A DNA stretch of 64,000 nt from Aestuariibaculum marinum (GTDB taxonomy: Bacteria > Bacteroidota > Bacteroidia > Flavobacteriales > Flavobacteriaceae), in contig NZ_JACVXD010000004.1 in NCBI RefSeq assembly GCF_014596975.1, forward strand, positions 1-64,000, written 5' to 3'. Of this stretch, positions 7,768-15,426 are shown piece after piece. The notes under the pieces are model-generated. The model was not told the DNA's origin. It ran no database searches and was given only the letters and a program-made list of their open reading frames with translations. The position numbers and the translations under genes are program-made. The stretch's first letter is position 1. Every line of letters starts with the position of its first letter.

Positions 7768-9165
7768 ATGGAAACAGCGATTATTTTAGTATTTGTATTA
7801 GGCTATTTGGCCATTACTCTTGAACATAACTTAAAAATAGATAAACTTATCCCAGCCTTAGTGATGATGGCTATTTGTTGGGCTTTGATTTCTTTAGGTT
7901 TAGATAGCTTTCCAAATTGGTTCGATTCTGCTCAACATGCTTTGTTAGATGGTTTTGGTAATTTCGGCCATGAAGAGAAGCTTCATCTAATGGAAGAAAC
8001 TTTGTTGCACCACTTAGGTAAAACAGCAGAAATATTAGTCTTCCTTTTGGGAGCTATGACGATTGTGGAAATTATTGATTATTTCGATGGTTTCGCAACA
8101 ATTAAAAGCTTTGTAAAGACAAAGAAAAAAAGCAAAATCTTATGGATTTTCTCAATCTTAGCCTTTGTTTTATCAGCTATCATAGATAACTTAACAGCAA
8201 CTATTGTACTAATTTCAATTCTTCAGAAAATTGTTAAGGAAAGAGATGTGCGTATTTGGTACGCTGGTTTAATCATTATCGCAGCTAATGCGGGTGGAGC
8301 CTGGTCTCCAATTGGTGATGTAACCACGACTATGTTATGGATTGGTAAGAAAGTATCATCAGATCATTTATTTGTTTACCTTTTTATCCCTTCATTATTA
8401 TGTATGGCGGTGCCATCTTTTATCGCATCTTTCTTACCAGTATTTAAAGGTGATTTAGAAATAGATGAAAGTGATGACGACAAACCAAAATCTAAATACA
8501 GTGCAACAATGTTGTATTTAGGTCTAGGAGCAATTGTTTTTGTTCCTGTATTTAAAATGGTAACGCACTTACCTCCATATGTAGGTATGATGTTATCTTT
8601 GGGTGTTGTAGCTGTTTTTGCTGAAATTTATAGCAGTTCAAAATTCAGTATGACTGAGTTTGGTGCAGAAGAAAGTGATGCGCACGCGCACCATAGTCCG
8701 GTACATCACTCGTTATCTAAAATTGAATTGCCAAGTATTTTATTCTTCTTAGGAATTTTAATGGCAGTAGCAGCATTAGAGTCTTTAGGTATTTTATTCG
8801 GTTTTGCTGAATCTTTACAGGAAACAATGCCTATGTTAGGAACAGAAATTCACGTAGGTGAAGGGGTTTCAGATTTAGTGGTCTTATTATTAGGAGTAGG
8901 TTCTGCTGTTATTGATAATGTACCTTTAGTGGCAGCATCCTTAGGAATGTTCCATGAGCCATTAGATAACGAACTTTGGCACTTTATTGCGTATGCAGCT
9001 GGTACAGGAGGAAGTATGTTAATCATCGGATCGGCTGCCGGAGTAGTTGCAATGGGAATGGAAAAAATAGACTTTTTCTGGTACTTTAAAAAGATTTCGT
9101 GGTTAGCTTTAGTTGGGTTTTTAGTAGGTGCAGCTGCATTTATGGTAACCAGAACAATGTTCTAA
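7768..9165 (+). CDS. nhaD: Na+/H+ antiporter NhaD
   Basis: A 465-residue polytopic inner membrane protein of the ion transporter superfamily. It exports Na+ in exchange for protons. About 11-13 hydrophobic segments are visible, with the diagnostic paired half-sites SAIIDNLTATIV, AANAGGAWSPIGDVTT and SAVIDNVPLVAAS. A His-rich cytoplasmic loop (DAHAHHSPVHHS) lies at about residues 307-318. The length matches NhaD. It follows the amino acid dehydrogenase by 14 bases, and exbB begins 52 bases later. It fits a marine or salt-exposed lifestyle. Confidence 0.93.
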   Translation: METAIILVFVLGYLAITLEHNLKIDKLIPALVMMAICWALISLGLDSFPNWFDSAQHALLDGFGNFGHEEKLHLMEETLLHHLGKTAEILVFLLGAMTIVEIIDYFDGFATIKSFVKTKKKSKILWIFSILAFVLSAIIDNLTATIVLISILQKIVKERDVRIWYAGLIIIAANAGGAWSPIGDVTTTMLWIGKKVSSDHLFVYLFIPSLLCMAVPSFIASFLPVFKGDLEIDESDDDKPKSKYSATMLYLGLGAIVFVPVFKMVTHLPPYVGMMLSLGVVAVFAEIYSSSKFSMTEFGAEESDAHAHHSPVHHSLSKIELPSILFFLGILMAVAALESLGILFGFAESLQETMPMLGTEIHVGEGVSDLVVLLLGVGSAVIDNVPLVAASLGMFHEPLDNELWHFIAYAAGTGGSMLIIGSAAGVVAMGMEKIDFFWYFKKISWLALVGFLVGAAAFMVTRTMF

Positions 9166-9217
9166 CATACTTTTATAAGAAAACCTACGTTATACAATTG
9201 CCCAAAAACTTAATTAT

Positions 9218-9919
9218 ATGCTTAACACTTTATTACAAAACACTCAAGAAGGCGCCGAGTTATTAACCGATGAGGAGTCTGTTGAAAAAACACTTTCCAT
9301 TATTGAGCTCATCAGTAGTGGTGGTGTTGCTGGTCAAGTAATTATCCTACTTTTATTTGTGTTGCTTGTTGCAGCGATTTACATTTATTTTGAACGCTTG
9401 TTTGCTATTAAAGCAGCAGCTAAAATAGATGCGAATTTTATGAATCAGATTAAAGACCACGTTACGCATGGTAAAATCGATTCAGCACAATTGTTATGTG
9501 CTCAGGCCAACTCGCCGGTATCAAGATTAATTAACAAGGGGATTTCTAGAATAGGAAAACCATTAGCCGACATCAATACTGCTATTGAAAATGCAGGTCG
9601 ATTAGAGGTTTACAGTTTAGAGAAAAACGTAAGTGTGCTTGCAACTATTTCAGGAGCAGCACCAATGATTGGTTTCTTAGGTACGGTTATTGGTATGATC
9701 TTATCTATTTTCGAAATTGCTAATTCAGGAGGTCAAATCGATATTAAACTATTAGCTGATGGTTTATATACTGCGATGACTACCACGGTAGCAGGTTTAA
9801 TTGTAGGTATTGTAGCATATATGGCATACAATCACCTGGTAGTTAAAACCGACAAAGTGGTGTACCAAATGGAAGCCCACTCGGTAGAATTTTTAGATCA
9901 TTTAAATGAGCCTATTTAA
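9218..9919 (+). CDS. exbB: ExbB/TolQ/MotA-type proton channel subunit
   Basis: A 233-residue inner membrane protein with three transmembrane helices (about residues 40-58, 130-155 and 170-195). The conserved MotA/TolQ/ExbB stretch is SVLATISGAAPMIGFLGTVIGMI and the following SGGQIDIKLLADGLYTAMTT. With ExbD it forms the proton channel that powers TonB-dependent uptake across the outer membrane. The stop codon overlaps the exbD start (TAATG), and tonB and folC follow, giving an exbB-exbD-tonB-folC order. Confidence 0.93.
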   Translation: MLNTLLQNTQEGAELLTDEESVEKTLSIIELISSGGVAGQVIILLLFVLLVAAIYIYFERLFAIKAAAKIDANFMNQIKDHVTHGKIDSAQLLCAQANSPVSRLINKGISRIGKPLADINTAIENAGRLEVYSLEKNVSVLATISGAAPMIGFLGTVIGMILSIFEIANSGGQIDIKLLADGLYTAMTTTVAGLIVGIVAYMAYNHLVVKTDKVVYQMEAHSVEFLDHLNEPI

Positions 9920-10314
9920 TGAATTTAAAAGGAAGAAATAAAGTTACGCCAGAGTTCAGCATGGCATCTATGACAGATATTGTATTCCTGTTGTTGATAT
10001 TTTTCATGTTGGCCTCTACTTTAGTAACGACTAATGCGATTGATATTTTATTGCCGAAAGCCAGTGGTAAAACGGAGAATAAAAAATCAATTGCTGTTAG
10101 CATCAAGAAAGATTTAACCTATTATATCGACCAAAAACGTGTTGGTGAAAGCGTACTGGAAAACGAATTGTTAGCCTTATTGTCTTCAGAAGAAAAGCCA
10201 ACCATTGTTTTAAGAGCAGAGAAATCGGTTCCGGTGGAAAATGTAGTTAAGGTTATGGATATAGCTAATAGAAACAAGTTTAAGGTTATTCTGGCAGTAA
10301 GGCCGAATAACTAA
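9919..10314 (+). CDS. exbD: ExbD/TolR-type biopolymer transport protein
   Basis: A 131-residue protein with a single N-terminal transmembrane helix. The motif SMTDIVFLLLIFFMLAST carries the proton-binding Asp at about residue 19, and a periplasmic domain ends with VVKVMDIANRNKFKVILA. It is the partner of ExbB in the channel that energises TonB. The ATG shares bases with the exbB stop, consistent with translational coupling. A 125-base structured spacer separates it from tonB, which is long for an operon in this window. Confidence 0.93.
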   Translation: MNLKGRNKVTPEFSMASMTDIVFLLLIFFMLASTLVTTNAIDILLPKASGKTENKKSIAVSIKKDLTYYIDQKRVGESVLENELLALLSSEEKPTIVLRAEKSVPVENVVKVMDIANRNKFKVILAVRPNN

Positions 10315-10326
10315 GGTTTCTAGAAA

Positions 10327-10401
10327 TCGACGATTCTTATCCGTCGAGGTGAAATAAAGAGAAATGTCTACGGTTTGTAGACTTCAAATCCTAGACATTT
10401 C
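10327..10401 (+). other. Structured spacer between exbD and tonB
   Basis: Three inverted repeats are packed here. tcgacg (10327-10332) pairs with cgtcga (10342-10347). gtctac (10366-10371) pairs with gtagac (10377-10382). gaaatgtcta (10361-10370) can instead pair with tagacatttc (10392-10401). The last two use the same bases and cannot form together. No T run follows, so it may act in mRNA stability or coupling rather than as a terminator. Confidence 0.4.
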
Positions 10402-10439
10402 TTCTTTTAATAGATCAAAAATAATATTAAAATTAACTG

Positions 10440-11288
10440 ATGAAATATTTCGAAACCAAGCACGAAAAAGACTCAGCAAAGTTAACAGCCTTAATTACTG
10501 TTATTTTGTTGTTATTGTTGTTTGTTGTTGGTGCGCCTTATATGGATCCGCCAGTGGAATATGGTGTAGCAGTTAATTTTGGAACTACCGATTTTGGTTC
10601 AGGAAATGTTCAGCCATTAAAACCTATAAAATCTGAACCTAACAAAATCAATCGTCCAACCGAACCAGAAGTTACTCAAACCGAACCGACTAAGTCCGCT
10701 GTAGCAAAGGAGGAAGTTTTAACAGCTGATAACGCAGAAGAAATTGCTATCAAAAAGCAAAAGGAAGCAGAAGCTAAGGCGAAAGCCGAAGCCGATGCAA
10801 AAGCGAAAGCCGAGGCGGAACGTATTGCTAAAGAAAAACGTGAGCAAGAAGAAAAAAAGAAGAAGCTCGATGCGTTAATTGGTGGTGTTAGTAAATCTGA
10901 AGGTTCAGCAACGGGTGGTGAAGGAGACGATAATAAAGCGGGCGATAAAGGCCAGTTAGATGGCGATCCTTATGCACCAAGCTATTTTGGATCTGGTGGT
11001 TCAGGAAGCGGAGGTGTAGGTTATGGTCTCAACGGACGAGGTAAAGCTTCATATCAAACTTTAAAACAAGATTGTAACGAATCCGGATTGGTTATTGTTA
11101 AGATAATAGTAAACCGAAATGGTAACGTTATTGAAGCGGAACCGGGTGTAAGAGGAACAACCAATACCGCAGCTTGTTTATTGGAGCCAGCAAAAAAAAT
11201 TGCGTTATCTCATAAATGGCAGGCAGACCCAAATGCGCCAGTAAAACAAATAGGGTTTGTAAAAGTGAACTTCAAATTAGGGCAGTAA
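10440..11288 (+). CDS. TonB-like energy transducer
   Basis: A 282-residue protein with an N-terminal transmembrane anchor (about residues 16-38). A long low-complexity periplasmic linker follows: a Lys/Ala/Glu-rich helix at about 95-140, then a Gly/Ser-rich stretch around 175-195. It ends in a TonB-type C-terminal domain (LVIVKIIVNRNGNVIEA through VNFKLGQ). It should carry energy from ExbB/ExbD to outer membrane receptors. Two Cys in the C-terminal domain (KQDCNES, AACLLEP) could form a periplasmic disulfide. It lies 4 bases before folC. Confidence 0.9.
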   Translation: MKYFETKHEKDSAKLTALITVILLLLLFVVGAPYMDPPVEYGVAVNFGTTDFGSGNVQPLKPIKSEPNKINRPTEPEVTQTEPTKSAVAKEEVLTADNAEEIAIKKQKEAEAKAKAEADAKAKAEAERIAKEKREQEEKKKKLDALIGGVSKSEGSATGGEGDDNKAGDKGQLDGDPYAPSYFGSGGSGSGGVGYGLNGRGKASYQTLKQDCNESGLVIVKIIVNRNGNVIEAEPGVRGTTNTAACLLEPAKKIALSHKWQADPNAPVKQIGFVKVNFKLGQ

Positions 11289-11292
11289 TAGC

Positions 11293-12510
11293 ATGACATA
11301 TCAAGATACAATCAATTGGATGTTTACCCAACTACCAATGTATCAACGCCAGGGCCAAACGGCTTTTAAAAAGGACTTATCGAATACCATTAAACTGGTT
11401 GAATACCTCAATCATCCCGAACGAAATTTTAAATCTATTCATGTGGCTGGAACCAATGGAAAAGGGTCTTCAAGTCATATGTTAGCTTCTATTTTACAGG
11501 AAGCCGGTTATAAAGTGGGATTGTATACATCACCGCATTTAAAGGATTTCAGAGAGCGCATAAAGATTAATGGTAATATGGTGAATGAAACCTTTGTTGT
11601 TGATTTTATAGCTGATAATAAAGTGTTTTTAGAAAGTAACCAATTGTCTTTTTTTGAGATGACCGTTGGTATGGCTTTCGATTATTTCTCAAAAGAGCAG
11701 GTTGATATTGCAGTTGTTGAAGTAGGTATGGGCGGCCGATTAGACTCTACCAATGTGATTATGCCAGAAGTGTCGGTGATTACGAATATAGGGTTAGATC
11801 ATACGCAATTTTTAGGAAATACACTTGATGCAATTGCTGCGGAAAAAGGAGGGATTATAAAGGTGCAGGTTCCTGTAGTAATAGGAGAAACTCAAAAGGA
11901 AACCACGGCTGTTTTTGTAAAATTGGCTGAAGAAAATGGGGCGAACATTATATTCGCTGATCAACAACCATTTAAAGCTTACGATAGCGATTTAATCGGG
12001 CCTTATCAAGCTAAGAATATTATAACTGTTCAGCAGGCTATAAAGCAATTACAGTTAAAAGGCTTTAGCATTTCAGAAGAACATATTAAAAAAGGCTTTA
12101 AGAATGTGGTAAAGAACACAGGATTATTAGGGCGCTGGCAAACGTTGCAAACAAAACCTAAGGTGGTTTGCGATACGGGGCATAATCGAGACGGGTTAAC
12201 TTATGTGATGCAACAACTTTTAAAAGAAAAATATAAGGTCTTACATGTGGTTTTTGGGGTGGTAAATGATAAAGATATCAGTTCCATTGTAGACTTGTTG
12301 CCTAAGAAAGCCGTGTATTATTTTTGTAAACCTGACATTCCACGAGGTTTAGAAGCAGAAACTTTAAAACAGAGTTTTGAAGAATATGGACTGAACGGTG
12401 AAGCCTATGCTTCTGTTAATGAAGCATATCGTTCGGCATTAACAAACGCCAAAGAAGATGATTTTATTTTCATAGGTGGCAGTACTTTTGTCGTCGCTGA
12501 AATAATTTAA
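11293..12510 (+). CDS. folC: Bifunctional folylpolyglutamate synthase / dihydrofolate synthase
   Basis: A 405-residue Mur-ligase-family enzyme that attaches glutamate to dihydropteroate and to tetrahydrofolate in the cytoplasm. Motifs are SIHVAGTNGKGSSSHML (ATP P-loop), YTSPHLKDFRERI, VVEVGMGGRLDSTN, ITNIGLDHTQFLG and CDTGHNRDGL. It follows tonB by 4 bases and so is read as the last gene of the exbB-exbD-tonB operon, although its function is unrelated. The operon ends before a strong tRNA promoter. Confidence 0.94.
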   Translation: MTYQDTINWMFTQLPMYQRQGQTAFKKDLSNTIKLVEYLNHPERNFKSIHVAGTNGKGSSSHMLASILQEAGYKVGLYTSPHLKDFRERIKINGNMVNETFVVDFIADNKVFLESNQLSFFEMTVGMAFDYFSKEQVDIAVVEVGMGGRLDSTNVIMPEVSVITNIGLDHTQFLGNTLDAIAAEKGGIIKVQVPVVIGETQKETTAVFVKLAEENGANIIFADQQPFKAYDSDLIGPYQAKNIITVQQAIKQLQLKGFSISEEHIKKGFKNVVKNTGLLGRWQTLQTKPKVVCDTGHNRDGLTYVMQQLLKEKYKVLHVVFGVVNDKDISSIVDLLPKKAVYYFCKPDIPRGLEAETLKQSFEEYGLNGEAYASVNEAYRSALTNAKEDDFIFIGGSTFVVAEII

Positions 12511-12526
12511 ATTTTTACAAAAAATG

Positions 12527-12558
12527 TTTTTGTAGAACCAAAAACTAGCTTATATTTG
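12527..12558 (+). promoter_or_regulatory. Promoter of the tRNA-Val block
   Basis: A -33 element TTTTTG (12527-12532) is separated by 18 bases from a perfect -7 box TATATTTG (12551-12558), 14 bases before the first tRNA. This is one of the two best two-part promoters in the window. The second and third tRNA copies have no equivalent. Confidence 0.8.
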
Positions 12559-12572
12559 CACACCTAATTGAA

Positions 12573-12647
12573 GGGCGCGTAGCTCAGTTGGTTCAGAGCA
12601 CTTGGTTTACACCCAAGGGGTCAGGGGTTCGAATCCCTTCGCGCCCA
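12573..12647 (+). tRNA. tRNA-Val (anticodon TAC), copy 1
   Basis: A 75-nt cloverleaf with acceptor gggcgcg/cgcgccc, D stem gctc/gagc, anticodon stem cttgg/ccaag around loop tttacac (anticodon TAC) and T loop ttcgaat. CCA is not encoded. It is the only copy with a clear promoter directly upstream. Confidence 0.97.
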
Positions 12648-12658
12648 CATAAGTTTAA

Positions 12659-12685
12659 AAACCTGATATAGAAATCGGGTTTTTT
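12659..12685 (+). terminator. Terminator-like hairpin after tRNA-Val copy 1
   Basis: aaacctgat pairs with atcgggttt (one G-U) around loop atagaa and runs into TTT. It lies between tRNA copies, so either copies 2 and 3 depend on read-through or this is a processing signal. Confidence 0.6.
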
Positions 12686-12741
12686 AATGACATATTGTGA
12701 GGCTAATTTCAATTAGAAATTTACTCAAACCCGAAATATTC

Positions 12742-12816
12742 GGGCGCGTAGCTCAGTTGGTTCAGAGCACTTGGTTTACACCCAAGGGGTCAGGGGTTCG
12801 AATCCCTTCGCGCCCA
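12742..12816 (+). tRNA. tRNA-Val (anticodon TAC), copy 2
   Basis: Identical to copy 1. The bases just upstream (cccgaaatattcggg) can pair with the first three bases of this tRNA, a feature absent from copy 1 and possibly affecting 5' processing. Confidence 0.97.
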
Positions 12817-12827
12817 CATAAGTTTAA

Positions 12828-12854
12828 AAACCTGATATAGAAATCGGGTTTTTT
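12828..12854 (+). terminator. Terminator-like hairpin after tRNA-Val copy 2
   Basis: An exact copy, 169 bases on, of the hairpin following the first tRNA. Confidence 0.6.
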
Positions 12855-12910
12855 AATGACATATTGTGAGGCTAATTTCAATTAGAAATTTACTCAAACC
12901 CGAAATATTC

Positions 12911-12985
12911 GGGCGCGTAGCTCAGTTGGTTCAGAGCACTTGGTTTACACCCAAGGGGTCAGGGGTTCGAATCCCTTCGCGCCCA
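12911..12985 (+). tRNA. tRNA-Val (anticodon TAC), copy 3
   Basis: Identical to copies 1 and 2. Downstream sequence diverges after cacata and carries a stronger terminator. Confidence 0.97.
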
Positions 12986-13001
12986 CATACACATATTAAT
13001 A

Positions 13002-13033
13002 AAATCCTAAAGTATTGTGCTTTAGGATTTTTT
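13002..13033 (+). terminator. Terminator of the tRNA-Val block
   Basis: A perfect 11-bp stem (aaatcctaaag with ctttaggattt) around a 7-base loop is followed by a T run. It is clearly stronger than the hairpins between the copies. Confidence 0.85.
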
Positions 13034-13119
13034 ATTTGCTATTATTTCTTCTTTCAAATAGGCATTTATCTTACAATTAGGCATTTTTTAATACATTTAG
13101 GATTACATAAGTTGCTATT

Positions 13120-13890
13120 ATGAATTTAAATGAAATTAAAGGTCTTTATAAGGAAGTGTTTAAAACCTATGACCACCCGTCTTTAGAAGAACATGTTAAG
13201 AAGATTGTCGAGTTAGATACGTATTTACCTTATAGTTCTACTTTTTTTTGTATTACTAATACTCGCGATCTCAAGTTTGAGTATATAAGTAAGAATATGA
13301 CCGCTTGTTTGGGATTGGAAAAGTCCTTGTTCGAAACGCAGGGCATGCGTTATTTTTGGGGGAGAATGCATCCTGATGATGTAGAACAATGGTTGCAGGC
13401 TTTAAATGAATTGATGAAGTTTACTTTATCTGAAATTGATTTAAAGGATAGGAGTAAGATGAGTTATACCTGGAATTATCGCTTAATGAATGCCGATGGC
13501 GTTTACGTGAATATTGTACAAAATACAACACCTATTGAGTTTGATATTGCTAACAAGCCTATAATTGGTTTGGCTCATTATACCGTTATGGCGCCTGAGA
13601 TTAAGATGAGTATATGTGCAACGGCAAAGTTGCTGAATGATAAAAATGAGTATGAAACGGTTTATTTTAATAATTTTTCTCAGAAATTGTTGACTGACGC
13701 AGTAAGTAATCGTGAGCGGGACATTATTCGTCTATTGGTTCTTAATTATTCCAGTAAAGATATTGCTGAAAAGTTGAATATTAGTCCAAATACGGTGGAT
13801 ACACACCGTCGCAACATCTTAAAAAAGTTCAATATTTCGTCTACCGGAGAATTGATTGGTATTATAAAAATGAATAATAGTATTATCTAA
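13120..13890 (+). CDS. PAS domain / LuxR-type transcriptional regulator
   Basis: A 256-residue regulator. Residues ~35-150 look like a PAS fold (FFCITNTRDLKFEYISKNM, then RMHPDDVEQWLQ and YTWNYRLMNADG), fitting ligand or redox sensing. The C-terminal ~65 residues are a LuxR/GerE helix-turn-helix: LTDAVSNRERDIIRLLVLN, YSSKDIAEKLNISPNTVDTH, RRNILKKFNI. There is no transmembrane segment or receiver domain, so it is a one-component cytosolic regulator. Its target is not evident from the neighbours, which are a tRNA block and murF. Confidence 0.85.
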   Translation: MNLNEIKGLYKEVFKTYDHPSLEEHVKKIVELDTYLPYSSTFFCITNTRDLKFEYISKNMTACLGLEKSLFETQGMRYFWGRMHPDDVEQWLQALNELMKFTLSEIDLKDRSKMSYTWNYRLMNADGVYVNIVQNTTPIEFDIANKPIIGLAHYTVMAPEIKMSICATAKLLNDKNEYETVYFNNFSQKLLTDAVSNRERDIIRLLVLNYSSKDIAEKLNISPNTVDTHRRNILKKFNISSTGELIGIIKMNNSII

Positions 13891-13921
13891 ACTACTGTGA
13901 TACTTAAAAAATTATATTAAA

Positions 13922-13940
13922 AATACTCAAATTGAGTATT
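13922..13940. promoter_or_regulatory. 19-bp palindrome downstream of the PAS-LuxR gene
   Basis: AATACTCAA-A-TTGAGTATT is a perfect inverted repeat with a one-base centre, 32 bases after the regulator stop. It has no T tail, so it looks more like a protein-binding site than a terminator. Confidence 0.35.
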
Positions 13941-14010
13941 GTTAAGCAGTCGATAAAATACAATCTTTGTTAAGCTATTAATTAATTCTTAGGGAGAGTT
14001 AAGTAAATAT

Positions 14011-14050
14011 GTGCCTGTTAATATTCATTTATTTCAGGCACTTTTATTTT
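14011..14050 (+). terminator. Terminator after the PAS-LuxR gene
   Basis: gtgcctg (14011-14017) pairs with caggcac (14035-14041), followed by ttttatttt. It overlaps the 3' end of the convergent murF. Confidence 0.6.
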
Positions 14051-15333
14051 AATTTCAGTAAATCCAAAATTCTTTCCATAGCCATACCTCTGGAGCCTTT
14101 TATTAATAGTGTGGCATGGTTTAAATCTTTAATGTTGAAGTTGGCTTTAAAATCATTAAAGGAGCGGAATTTTAACAGGTTATCAACAGTTGTTTGAGTA
14201 TTGAAGAAATTTTCACCAATAACAATTAATTTATTAATATTAAGAGATGTTGATAACTTCACTATGTTTTCATGTTCTTCTTTTGCGTCTTTTCCTAGCT
14301 CAAACATATCACCAATAATTGCTATCTTATTGCTGTCATTTAACTTATCAAAATTAGAAAGTGCGGCCTGCATACTGGTCGGATTGGCATTGTAAGCATC
14401 TAAAATGATTTTGCAAGTTTCTTTGTTAATAACTTGTGAACGATTATTGGTAGGAGAATAGTTTTCAATAGAGGTTTTAATATCGTTATCATCAATCTTA
14501 AAGTGATTTGCTATAGTGATTGCTGCTGCAATATTGTTGAAATTATAGGCGCCGATTAGCTGACTTTGAATCGTGAGTTGGTTATAGTTTAATTTAACAT
14601 TGGGTTGCGCTTCAATAAACTGAATAGTGATATCGAAACCTTCAGTTTCACCGAATACAATTCTGTTGGTATTTGCAGTTTTCTCTAATTGAATAGCATC
14701 AGAACCGTTTACAAAAATGGTTTTGTTGTTAGCAATTAAATAGTCGTGCATTTCACTTTTTCCTTTGATTACGCCTTCAACACTGCCAAAACCTTCTAAA
14801 TGTGCCTTTCCGAAGTTTGTTATATAACCAAAGTCGGGTTGAGCAATTTTACAAAGGACTTCAATTTCTTTTAAGTGATTCGCTCCCATTTCTACAATAC
14901 CAATTTCTGTATTTTTAGTCATGGATAATAATGTTAGCGGTACACCAATGTGATTGTTTAAATTACCAATGGTAGCTGTAGTTTTATATTTTTTAGAAAG
15001 CGTAGCATTGATTAATTCTTTCGTGGTGGTTTTACCGTTACTTCCGGTCAGAGCTATAATAGGAAGTTTTAAATAGTTTCTATGATAAGTTGCCAGTTCT
15101 TGTAGGGTTTCTAAAACATTAGTAACAAGAATGGTTTGAGACGAAGTGTTGAATTCTTCTTCGTCAATAACACAATATTTCGCGCCGCGTTGTATTGCCT
15201 GTTCGGCGTATTTGTTGCCGTTAAAATTCTCACCTTTTAAGGCGAAAAACATATCGTTGAATTCAATTTTACGAGTATCGGTACTAATGGCGCGACATTC
15301 TAAGAATAGACTGTGTAATTGGGCTATTTTCAA
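14044..15333 (-). CDS. murF: UDP-MurNAc-tripeptide--D-Ala-D-Ala ligase
   Basis: A 429-residue cytoplasmic Mur ligase that adds D-Ala-D-Ala to UDP-MurNAc-tripeptide, the last soluble step of peptidoglycan precursor synthesis. It has the N-terminal uridine-binding domain (AISTDTRKIEFNDMFFALKG), the ATP loop ALTGSNGKTTTKELI, GNLNNHIGVPLTLL, VEMGANHLKEIE, and the C-terminal ILDAYNANPTSM and LIKGSRGMAME. Length is normal. It is transcribed in the same direction as gldJ but separated from it by a strong terminator. Confidence 0.95.
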   Translation of the reverse strand: MKIAQLHSLFLECRAISTDTRKIEFNDMFFALKGENFNGNKYAEQAIQRGAKYCVIDEEEFNTSSQTILVTNVLETLQELATYHRNYLKLPIIALTGSNGKTTTKELINATLSKKYKTTATIGNLNNHIGVPLTLLSMTKNTEIGIVEMGANHLKEIEVLCKIAQPDFGYITNFGKAHLEGFGSVEGVIKGKSEMHDYLIANNKTIFVNGSDAIQLEKTANTNRIVFGETEGFDITIQFIEAQPNVKLNYNQLTIQSQLIGAYNFNNIAAAITIANHFKIDDNDIKTSIENYSPTNNRSQVINKETCKIILDAYNANPTSMQAALSNFDKLNDSNKIAIIGDMFELGKDAKEEHENIVKLSTSLNINKLIVIGENFFNTQTTVDNLLKFRSFNDFKANFNIKDLNHATLLIKGSRGMAMERILDLLKLK

Positions 15334-15369
15334 AAGATGAAGATGTTTTAAATTGGAAAATAAAAGTAT

Positions 15370-15402
15370 AAAAAAAAAGTCCTAACGATAGGTTAGGACT
15401 TT
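15370..15402 (-). terminator. Terminator of gldJ
   Basis: An 11-bp perfect stem (aaagtcctaac / gttaggacttt, loop gatag) with a run of T on the minus strand lies 25 bases past the gldJ stop. Confidence 0.88.
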
Positions 15403-15426
15403 TAATATTATTAACAAGTTGTAGAA

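Larger units (their letters stand above)
12573..12985 (+). repeat. Tandem 169-bp repeat: three identical tRNA-Val units
   Basis: The three tRNA copies start at 12573, 12742 and 12911, exactly 169 bases apart. The two 94-base spacers are identical by eye, including a terminator-like hairpin and a small palindrome (ctaatt/aattag). The block looks like a recent unequal-crossover triplication. The last unit leads into a different, unique terminator. Confidence 0.95.

Noticed and set aside
10364..10576. Plus-strand frame of 70 codons across the exbD-tonB spacer
   Set aside because: It overlaps the start of tonB in another frame and has no homology or promoter of its own.
12573..12985. Regularly spaced identical repeats resembling a CRISPR array
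   Set aside because: The period is 169 bp and the repeat is a complete tRNA with identical, not variable, spacers; there are no cas genes.
12866..13123. Plus-strand reading frame running through tRNA copy 3
   Set aside because: It encodes the tRNA and terminator sequence and has no plausible protein character.
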